Shown here: piece by piece, positions 8,017-16,200 of the stretch | Position numbering within the stretch: the stretch's first letter is position 1 | Layout of the letters: each line of letters starts with the position of its first letter | Source of the DNA: CAMBDR01 sp046597185 | GTDB lineage: Bacteria > Pseudomonadota > Gammaproteobacteria > Burkholderiales > Burkholderiaceae_D | DNA: 24,203 bases | NCBI GenBank assembly: GCA_046597185.1 | Contig: JBKJLF010000049.1 | Location: 1-24,203, forward strand | Direction of reading: 5' to 3' | Notes under the pieces: generated by a model | The model's database searches: none | What the model was told of the DNA's origin: nothing | The model's input: only the letters and a program-made list of their open reading frames with translations | Made by a program: the position numbers and the translations under genes

Positions 8017-8094
8017 TTTCCCATTTGCCCAAGTAAGATAAACCTGAATCTTTAAAGCTTTTACTTGCCAGCAACCCCATTTTTAGGAGTGTGT

Positions 8095-8460
8095 ATGAAC
8101 CTCACCATCAGTGGACATCATCTTGAAGTAACTCCCGCAATCCGCGCTTATGTACAAAACAAGTTAGAGCGCATAGTACGCCATTTTGATCAAGTCATCG
8201 ATATGGCAGTCATTCTGACCATCGACAATAATTCTGAGAAAGACAAACGACAAAAAGCTGAAATTACGGTACGCGTGAGCGGCAAGGCAATCTATGTCGA
8301 AAGCGTTTCCGAAGACCTGTATGCGGCCATCGATACCTTGATCGACAAGCTGGACAGACAAGTCTTGAAACACAAGACCAAAACCAAGGATCACCAGCAC
8401 GAAGCCATCAAATATCTACCGGGCGATACGTCTGATGAGGAAGAAGAACAAGCGGCTTGA
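8095..8460 (+). CDS. hpf: Ribosome hibernation-promoting factor, short form (HPF/RaiA family)
   Basis: Binds the 30S decoding channel in stationary phase and promotes inactive 100S ribosomes. The 121-residue product starts MNLTISGHHLEVTPAIRAYV and contains KLERIVRHFDQVIDMAVILT and the AEITVRVSGKAIYVESVSED strand region. It has no C-terminal dimerisation domain, so it is the short HPF type, with an acidic tail (SDEEEEQAA). The ATG at 8095 is chosen over an in-frame TTG at 8065 because AGGAG (8085-8089) lies five bases before it and the family starts here. It follows rpoN by 78 bases. ptsN, which usually follows, is not present. Confidence 0.94.
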   Translation: MNLTISGHHLEVTPAIRAYVQNKLERIVRHFDQVIDMAVILTIDNNSEKDKRQKAEITVRVSGKAIYVESVSEDLYAAIDTLIDKLDRQVLKHKTKTKDHQHEAIKYLPGDTSDEEEEQAA

Positions 8461-8475
8461 TTGATTGCTGGCTTG

Positions 8476-8506
8476 GTTGAGTGGGCGGCTTGGCTGCCTG
8501 CTCAAC
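8476..8506 (+). terminator. Strong hairpin downstream of hpf (possible transcript end)
   Basis: GTTGAGTGGGCGGC (8476-8489) can pair along its whole length with GCTGCCTGCTCAAC (8493-8506) across a three-base TTG loop: 14 pairs, three of them G-U. It starts 15 bases after the hpf stop. There is no U-tract after it, so it may protect an mRNA 3' end or assist Rho rather than act as a classic intrinsic terminator. Confidence 0.5.
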
Positions 8507-8516
8507 ACTTGCCCCG

Positions 8517-8556
8517 CTCCTACTCCTACTCCTACCGCTACTCCTACCGCTACTCC
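8517..8556. repeat. Degenerate hexamer-like microsatellite (CTCCTA / CCGCTA units)
   Basis: About 40 bases are made of alternating CTCCTA- and CCGCTA-type units immediately after the hpf hairpin and just beyond the end of the cysteine-synthase-like pseudogene. Read forward it would encode alternating Ser-Tyr/Arg-Tyr, but no convincing gene contains it. It looks like slippage-prone filler. Confidence 0.75.
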
Positions 8557-8565
8557 AAAGCAAAT

Positions 8566-9017
8566 TTAATACCAACCCAAGCAATCAATATAGCGCGCCG
8601 AACTGTCAGGAAACACGCACACAATATTGGTCGGCGTCACACATTGTCGGCTAATTTCCCGGCAAGCAGCCGCAATCAGGCCACTGGACAAGCCTGCCGC
8701 AATACCATGTTACCGTCAGTGTTACAGCCAAACATGGACAGGGATGCCGCGCTGTTGCCGGATGATGCCAGCACGATGTCGCGCCCCGACGGGATATCTT
8801 TTTGGGTCAGCCAATAAGTGATCAATCGATCTTTGATCGAGCCGGAAGGATTAAAATACGCCAACGTGGCTCCCAATAATGCTGATGCGAAATTAATATT
8901 ACCACCAAAGCGTTTCAATGAATCCGCCATTGCCTTACTACAAGCAGAATCACCCGGAGAGATTGATCTTTTGGAAAATATTGCCATACAAGTCACATCA
9001 AATAAATTGATTGACAC
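8566..9017 (-). pseudogene. Internally deleted PLP-dependent enzyme of the cysteine synthase family
   Basis: The family uses a lysine-bound pyridoxal phosphate for beta-replacement on O-acetylserine-like substrates. On the minus strand, one frame carries the PLP-lysine region YFNPSGSIKDRLITYW followed by the phosphate-binding loop SSGNSAASLSMFGC, as in CysK/SbnA-like enzymes. Near 8700-8735 the match jumps to another frame that encodes a typical C-terminus, GIAAGLSSGLIAAACREISR then VCVFPDSSARYIDCLGWY, ending at TAA (8566-8568). The central 150 or so residues of the family are missing and the frame is broken. The N-terminal stretch before GATLAYFNPSG is also poorly matched. This is therefore a decayed gene. 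The promoter of the next plus-strand gene overlaps its 5' end. Confidence 0.7.
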
Positions 9018-9039
9018 ACAAAGACAAATAGCTGATAAT
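9011..9039 (+). promoter_or_regulatory. Sigma-70-type promoter for the choice-of-anchor A gene
   Basis: TTGACA (9011-9016, perfect -35) is separated by exactly 17 bases from GATAAT (9034-9039, one mismatch -10). The predicted start near 9046 gives a leader of about 64 bases to the GTG at 9110. It overlaps the 5' end of the antisense pseudogene. Confidence 0.65.
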
Positions 9040-9109
9040 GATGGCCAACAATTACGGCGCGCCCTGTGCTATCGCGCTACTTTCATAACACCCCAAGCAA
9101 AGGACACTT

Positions 9110-9991
9110 GTGATTTTATCCGTGAACCCATCTATTTTGAAGGCTGTGTTTTCTCGTATTGTAGCAATCGGTTTTACTGGTTTAATCGGCTTGGCAGCCA
9201 TCAATGCACAAGCACAACAAGTTGACCTGGGCACGGCTGCTGAGTATTCCGGCTTCTTCTTTGGCAATGTCAGCAAACTGCCGGATATTGAAGGTCGCCT
9301 CGCGCTCGGTGGCAATTTGAATATCAGTGGCTTCTCGATTGGTGGCCGAGTACCCTCTGGCTCGGGTAAACCGTCGTTGGTAGTGGGTGGCGATTTAGCC
9401 TCGATCGGTGGTGGCGGTATTTATGACGGCTATGGCAACACGGGCTACGCGCTGTACAGCGGCAACCGCGCCGCTAATGTACCAACTTATATCGACTTTC
9501 GTAAGCAAACTCCCAACCCGATTGATTTCGACGCCGAACGTACCTACTTGACCATTTTGTCGCAACAATTACGCGATATGCCAGCGACTGGCACGGTGAC
9601 CAAACTCTATTCCGGCATTACCTTAACCGGTAGCAACGCCGATATTGAAGTGTTTAACCTGACGGCAGATCAAGTCAAAAGCGGCCTTGATTTATTACTC
9701 GCCAATGTTAAGCCGACTTCGCATTTAATCATCAATGTCGCGGCAGATAGCCAATTCAAAGTAAAAATGGGCATTACCATGGCCTCGCTACAAGAGCGCC
9801 ACAGTAAAGTTCTATTTAACTTGCATGATGCGGATGTGGTCAATTTTACTGGCGTGTTGGTGCTGGGCAGCGTGTTGGCCCCCTATGGCTGTGTGCGTGA
9901 TTCTTCCGGCCACCTGGAAGGCACGATTGTGGCCGCAAGTTGGGATTCGAATATGGAAATTGGCTACGGGCCATTTATCCCGTCGGAATAA
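9110..9991 (+). CDS. Exported choice-of-anchor A family protein without an evident anchor
   Basis: Extracellular or surface beta-rich protein; the family has no known enzymatic activity and is named because its members use different C-terminal anchors. The 293-residue product has a signal peptide (about residues 1-35, with ...LIGLAAINAQAQ|QVDLG). Family motifs follow: FFFGNVSKLPDIEGRLALGG near residue 48, and the closing GVLVLGSVLAPYGCVRDSSG then LEGTIVAASWDSNMEIGYGP. The protein ends six residues later, with no PEP-CTERM, LPXTG or transmembrane tail. The GTG start at 9110 is supported by AAAGGA five bases upstream and by the promoter at 9011-9039. It precedes two much larger exported proteins on the same strand but has its own promoter. 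Confidence 0.82.
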   Translation: MILSVNPSILKAVFSRIVAIGFTGLIGLAAINAQAQQVDLGTAAEYSGFFFGNVSKLPDIEGRLALGGNLNISGFSIGGRVPSGSGKPSLVVGGDLASIGGGGIYDGYGNTGYALYSGNRAANVPTYIDFRKQTPNPIDFDAERTYLTILSQQLRDMPATGTVTKLYSGITLTGSNADIEVFNLTADQVKSGLDLLLANVKPTSHLIINVAADSQFKVKMGITMASLQERHSKVLFNLHDADVVNFTGVLVLGSVLAPYGCVRDSSGHLEGTIVAASWDSNMEIGYGPFIPSE

Positions 9992-10100
9992 GCGAATAAA
10001 GTTGTATGGCCGCAACGCTTTTCTGGCTTCAGGATGGCTCATGAAAATTCTAATGCCTAAGCTAAAAAAAATAAGCTACAAAAATAATTGCCCCCCATCA

Positions 10101-10129
10101 TTGACCATATGATATAAATCAAATATATT
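10101..10129 (+). promoter_or_regulatory. Sigma-70-type promoter for the giant secreted protein operon
   Basis: TTGACC (10101-10106) and TATATT (10124-10129) are separated by exactly 17 bases, each one mismatch from consensus, in an AT-rich stretch. The expected start is near A10136, giving a leader of about 109 bases before the GTG at 10245. No other good promoter was seen in the 253-base gap after the choice-of-anchor A gene. Confidence 0.65.
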
Positions 10130-10141
10130 CTTATCAGGCTC

Positions 10142-10180
10142 ATCGGCGCACCGGGCAATTCGCGACACCGATTATTTTTT
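10142..10180 (+). promoter_or_regulatory. Leader hairpin plus T-tract: possible attenuator or terminator
   Basis: ATCGGCGC (10142-10149) can pair with GCG-ACA-CCGAT (10162-10172, with a three-base bulge), followed at once by TATTTTTT (10173-10180). It lies between the predicted start site and the giant gene, so it could terminate early transcription conditionally. A second potential stem, CCCGC/GCGGG (10196-10200 with 10212-10216), follows. The first hairpin is modest, and it could instead end transcription coming from the upstream gene. Confidence 0.35.
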
Positions 10181-10231
10181 CTTGATCAATGCGACCCCGC
10201 TGGCATGTTATGCGGGTAATTTCTAAAATAA

Positions 10232-10247
10232 AAGGGGTGTGCTTGTG
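10232..10247 (+). promoter_or_regulatory. Ribosome-binding site deciding the GTG start of the giant protein
   Basis: AAGGGG (10232-10237) is seven bases before the GTG at 10245 but only one base before the in-frame GTG at 10239. The downstream GTG is therefore the likely start, which shortens the product by two residues. Both starts are followed by the same signal peptide. Confidence 0.6.
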
Positions 10248-13200
10248 AGCCTTTTCCTCCGCATTCGGACCAATCGTCTACAGTATGGCTTGCTGTATGC
10301 TGTGCTGCTCTGCGCCTTATGCTGCCTTTGCACTGGCGCGCTGGCGCAAACACCGGTCGCGCGCGCGCTGGCTTGGCTCAATCAACAGGTGCAAGCCAAC
10401 GGTAGCCTCAATCACGAAACTGAGTCAATTGCCACCCCATTCCAAAGCAGGGCGGAGGTAGCGTTCACGCTGAAATTATTGGCCAGCGTGCCGGGGCCAC
10501 TGGCCAATAGTGTGAATGCCGAGGTCGATGACAATACCCAATATTTGGCGCGCAAACTGATGGTGTTGCCCGGCAACGAACTTGCCACCGCGAATTATTT
10601 GACGCTTTTGCTGCAACGGCAAAACTTTAATGGTGGCTTTGGCGGTGGCCTCGGGTATGACAGTCACCCGATCACCACCGCCTGGGCGGTGCTGGCACTG
10701 GCGCAAGGTAATTCGGGTAATAACGGCGAGGCGATTATGGCCGCCAACCGGGCACGCGCTTATTTGCTGGCGCAAATCGATGTGGATGGTGGCCTGCGTG
10801 AAGTGAGCGACTTCAATCGTATTTATTTAAGCGGCATCGCCTTGCTTGCTTTGCAAACCACAGCCGACAACAGCAACGACACCGCGATCAAGGGTTTAAG
10901 TGCTTGGCTGTTGCAAAAGCAAGGGGCCAATGGCGACTGGCTTGGCGATGTGTTTTTGTCGGCACATACTTTTGCCGCACTGGCCCCGACGGTGACAGAT
11001 ACCTCGGTGCGCAACGCTGCCAGCCAGTATTTACTGTCACGCCAGGCACCTGATGGCAGTTGGAATCAAGATCCGTTTGTGACGGCGCTGGCATTACGCG
11101 CCTTATCAACCCAGCCCGGCAGCATCCCTGGGCCTGCGTTTGCGTCGATACGTGGGCAAGTGGTGGATAGCGGCACCAATATCGGCTTATCGGCCGTGAC
11201 GATGACGCTCACTTCCCTAAGCACAGTACCCGCTAAAGTCGTCACCACCGACAGCGCAGGCAGTTTTATCATCAATGGGGTAGCAGCGGGTAGTTATACG
11301 CTGACCGCCAGCCGTAACGGCTATGCCAACCGTGCAGCGAATGTGACCACGGTGGCCGGGCAAACCTCGGATCTTGGTATATTGACGATGGCACAATTGA
11401 AAACGACCGCCATCGTGCGCGGCCAAATTACCGCCGCTGGTAGCAGTACACCACTGGCCGGGGCGGTGGTGACCCTCTCTGGCGCAGCCAGCGCGGCAAC
11501 CACGACCGACGCCAATGGCCGCTTTGAAATAAGTAATGTAACGCCGGGTGCGCTTGGTTTGTCGGCCACTCTGGCCGGGTATCAAAGCGCGTCGGCCAAC
11601 GCAACTGCGCTGGGTGGGCAAATCCTGATTTTCTCGCCCACCCTGTATCTGAATAACCAGCCCAAGCCAAGCACGATGCGCTATTTTGGCAAAGTGGTAG
11701 CGGCAGGGGTAAGTACGCCACTGGCCGGTGTGGCCGTGCAGGTGACAGGCTCGGGCGGCAATAACGCGGCACAAACCACGGCCAGTGGCCAGTTTGATTT
11801 GACGATGAATCCTGGAACGTATGCCGCCAGTTTTAGTTTGCCCGGTTACAGCAGCGTAACGCACAGCTTGATTGGCAGCGCAGGCACGATCATTGATGGC
11901 GGCACGATTGCCCTGTCACCGATTATTGCCTTGAGCAGTATTAAAGGGCTAGTGCTCAATCCAGCCAATGCTGCCATCGTTGGTGCCACGGTGCAAATCG
12001 TTGGCAGCACCACTAGCGCCACCACTAGCAGCGACGGGCGTTATAGCCTGGCTAATCTCAGCGGCACCAGTTTTACGGTACGCGTGAGTGCCATTGGCTA
12101 CAATTCGCAAATCGTTAATCTGCAATTGGCGGGGCCAGCAGACATCACGCAAAACTTCACCCTCGCGCCGCAAGTGGGCGATGCACTGGCGATTGGCGAT
12201 TTGCTGGTGCAACCATCTACCGTGGGCAGCGCCGCCAATGTCACGGTCACGACCGTTATTAGCAATCGCGGCAGTAGTACGGCGGCGGCAGTATTGCAGT
12301 TGGAAGTGTCGGACAGCAACAATAAAGTGATCGGCAAGGGCAGCGCCTTTGACAGCGCAGACCATGTGATCGGACAAGTGAGTCTGGCAGGTGGGCAGGC
12401 GATGGCAGTCAAACTGGTCTGGAATTCAGCGCAATTTCCGCCGGGCGACTACACGCTGGCAGTGCGCCTGGTGGAACCGGGCAGCATCACCCGCGCTACG
12501 CCACAGGGTAATCTCATCATCCAGCGTGCCACCATTGTGAAGGTGACCGGGCAAGCGCATTTTAACGGCACCATTACGGCCAATCCGCCCGTGGCAAGAG
12601 CGGGCACCAATACCGCAATCAAGTTGTCGGCAACCCTGCAGAACGATGGCAATATCGCGCTGGCCAGGCAAGCCTATACCTTGAGCGCAATCAATACCCG
12701 TGACAATACCGTAGCGCATACCGAAACCGTGCCCGGTGCAGCAACGCCCGTGGCAAGCTTGCTGACTTTAAAATTTACCGACTGGGTGCCCACTGTGGCG
12801 GCAGATTATCGGCTGGAATTGGCGGCAGCCGACCCGGCCATGGGCAAAATCATTGGTACGCTGTTTATCGGCGATGCAGTCAGGGCCAACTATAGCGTGA
12901 ATAAACTGGTGGTGCCAACTGGCACCCAGAGCGTGCGCGGCAGCATCGACATCACCGGGCAGGATGTGGCCGCAGGCAGCATTAGCGACCCCTTGGCCCC
13001 ATTGATCAAAGTGGCGGTGAATAAGGCGGTGCGCTTCAATTATCAGATTGCGGTCGAAGAGACGCTGTCCTCGCGCTGCCTGCGCTGCCATGTGCAATCG
13101 CAGGCACTGGTCGGTGGTGAATTGACGCGTCGCTTGACCGATAGTGCGGCACTGACAGCGCAGCGCGACACGATATTGAACGTCTTGACCACCTTTCAAC

Positions 13201-16200
13201 AAAGCAATGGTGCCCTTGACGGCGACCCCAGAATCGGCCAATTTGAAAAATCGCAAAGCATGTTGGGAATGTTCGCCTTGAATGCCTGGCACAAGAGCGT
13301 GGAAATCATTTCGACCATCGCCAAGGGTAGCCAATTTCTTGTCAACACTCAGTCCAACGACGGGCAATGGTATTCGGACTATCCAAACGGTTGGTGGATT
13401 TCACCGTTCGCCACCAACGGCATCAATGTAAAAAATCTGGTCGATGCCAGCAATAGCCTTAAGCAAGCGCCTGGCGGAAGTGCGGTGAAATACAGCGAAA
13501 CCGTCCTGACTGGCTCCGGCATCAACGGACCAACTCAGTTGGCCAGCGATTCGTCCGGCAATGTTTACGTCGTCAACTACAATTGGGGGCAAATATTGCT
13601 TATCAAGAAGGATGGCACAACCCAAGTGTATATGGATGGGTTAGCCTACCCCACCGCCCTGGTCTTTGACCGCAATGGCGTCGCGTATGTCTCCACCTAC
13701 TTTGGCTTGTATCGCCGCAATTCGGACGGCACGGCAACCCAGCTCAGTACCCGATCAGGCTCCGGCCTGGCAATCGGGCCGGATGGTAATTTGTACATGT
13801 CATCTTATTGGGACAATAAAATTTCAAAAATTACGCCCTTGGGTGAGGTCAGCGATTACATCGTTGGCGGTGCGCTTTCCAGGCCGAAGGGGATTGCCTT
13901 CACCAGTACCGGAGATTTGCTGGTCGCCAACCATGATGCGCTGAATATTCTGCGCTATCATCCTGATCTGACGCAAGATGTGGTAGTAGAATACACAGCC
14001 TATCCCCCGCACAATTTACAACTAACCGCAAACGGCTGCTTCGTCACCACCGATTCTGGCCTGACTTTCTATAATAATGAATGGCATGGCGAGCGCTTGC
14101 TGTACAACGCCATGGGCGGCGTCCTGGTCACACAGGACGGCAGCGTGCTGGTCGGCAATGTCAGCAACAACACGATTGCCAAAGTGACACCCATCGCGAT
14201 TGACACCACGCAATTGCTCGCCAGTATTGATAGCGCCGTCGCCAAAACCACCACATGGCTGCTCAATGACGCCAATGCGGTCGGCATCAATCATTTAGCC
14301 TTGGCGCAGCGCTTGATCGGCCTTAATGCGGCAAAAAAACACTATGAAGGCCAAGGCTTGGCCGCCACGGTGCAAGCCAAAATGGTGACGATCGGCGCGC
14401 AATTGCGCAGTGTGGTCAATCCTGACGGCGGCTGGGGCCTGCAACCCGGTATCGACAGCGATTCTCTGGTGACCGCCCAGGTTGGGGTAGCACTGGATTC
14501 GCTCAACCCCTCGTCTTCCGATCCGATTGTGCAAAATGCAGTGAAATGGCTACTCGGTCAGCAGCGGCCCGATGGCACCTGGTTTAGCGAAAACCGCATC
14601 ATGGTCACACCGCAGGCAACCACCACCTGGGTATCAATCTGGCTACCGATTGTGCTTGACCGCCTGGGTGGGGTCGATACCGACCTTGCCGTCACCTTCC
14701 CGGCCAACGTCCAGATGGCGAACCCGGATATTGCGCCAACCACGGTGACGGCCAACAGCGACGGCAGCAAAACTGTGCTGTGGCATTTAATTGGTGTCAC
14801 CAGTGCTGGCCGCAAGATCAATTACGACTTGAATCTGGCCGACATGCAAGCAAACGAAGTGCGTCCGGTCTCAAGCGATGCGCATCTGACTTTCAAAAAT
14901 GGCTTCACCGATGGCGTCGTCAACAGCGCCATCGATATTCCACGCGTCGCCGCCTCAGCCTTCCTTGATTTGGGCGTGACCACCGACAAATTGACCTATC
15001 CGGCCAATACGCTGGTGCGCATTACTGGCCAGGTCAGCAATACCAGTGCGACCCCGTCTGGCGGCAGCGTTCAGTTTAATTTGTATGCACCGGACAATAC
15101 CCTGATCACGCACCTCTCCACACTGCGCTTCGCCGATCTGGCCCCGGCGGCAAGTACCGATCTGAATCTGACCTGGAATACCGGAACCTGGGCCGCTGGT
15201 GCTGGCTATGCGGTGAAGGCCACTTTGCTCAATCAAACCGGGCAAGCGGTGGGTACTGCGCAAAGCCAGTTTGCCATCAGCGGCGCTGGTAATTCCGGCT
15301 TTGCCCTCTCCGCTACCATTGCAACGGACAAACAGCTTTACCAGCCAAGCGAAACCGTGCGTTTGAGTGATCGTTTGAATAACCTGACAGTCAATGCCGG
15401 ACTCAGTGACCTTCAAATTGTTGTCACCGTCAACAACCCGGACGGCACGGTGCGCTTTAGCAAAACGGAAAACCTGCCACAGTTGGCCGCCAACGCTTTC
15501 AAGGACTATGGCTATACCTTGGCGCTCAATTTTGCCGCAGCCGGCGTCTACACTGCAAGGGTGGCGGTCAGCACCACCAAAGATGGTTTGCTGGCGCAAG
15601 CGACCAGCCAATTCACGGTGGCCTCCAGCGCCACCTCCGGCAGTGGTTTGAGCGGCAAAATCACGGCACTGCCGGACACAGTGAACCAGGGCGAAACCGT
15701 GGCACTGGCCTTTAGCGCCAGTAACGCAGGCAACAGCGCGTTGTTGAATCTACCATTGACAGTTGAGATCATTGATCCAACCTCGCTCACCGTCATCACC
15801 AGCTTTAGCAGCACCCAAAATCTGGCCGTCGGTGCGAGCTATAACGGTGCCAAGAGCTGGATTGCGAGCGCATCGAGCAGCAACACCGTGGTGGCGTTGC
15901 TATCGGCCAGCATTGGTGGCAAAAAACTCACCCTGGGGCAAACCAATATCACCCTCATTACCGCGCAAAGCAATCTGGAGATCACGCAACAAAGCGCCGC
16001 ATGGCAAAATGTGCTGGTGTTCAGCCGCTGCAAACGTACACTGGATGATTTGCTGGGCCAATGCGGTGCCACTGGCACGACCCCGTTGCCAATGGACGAC
16101 CCGGTAGCAATGGCGCAATGTGATCTCAACCGTGCTGTAGCACTGGATCAATACCTTACCAAGGCTGGCGTGGCGCACAAGCTCACCACCAATGGAACCG

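Noticed and set aside
8065..8094. Longer HPF starting at TTG 8065
   Set aside because: The added residues are not conserved in HPF, and AGGAG is correctly spaced only for the ATG at 8095.
8461..8817. Plus-strand frame with Ser-Tyr-Arg repeats after hpf
   Set aside because: It is composed of the hairpin, the microsatellite and the antisense of the pseudogene, has no plausible ribosome-binding site and no family resemblance.
9992..10030. Terminator after the choice-of-anchor A gene (GTTG...CAAC then CTTTTC)
   Set aside because: Only four base pairs and an interrupted T-run; too weak to call.
10201..10215. Possible sigma-54 (-24/-12) promoter, TGGCAT...TGC
   Set aside because: The GG to GC spacing is two bases too short, and the sequence is explained by a stem-loop.
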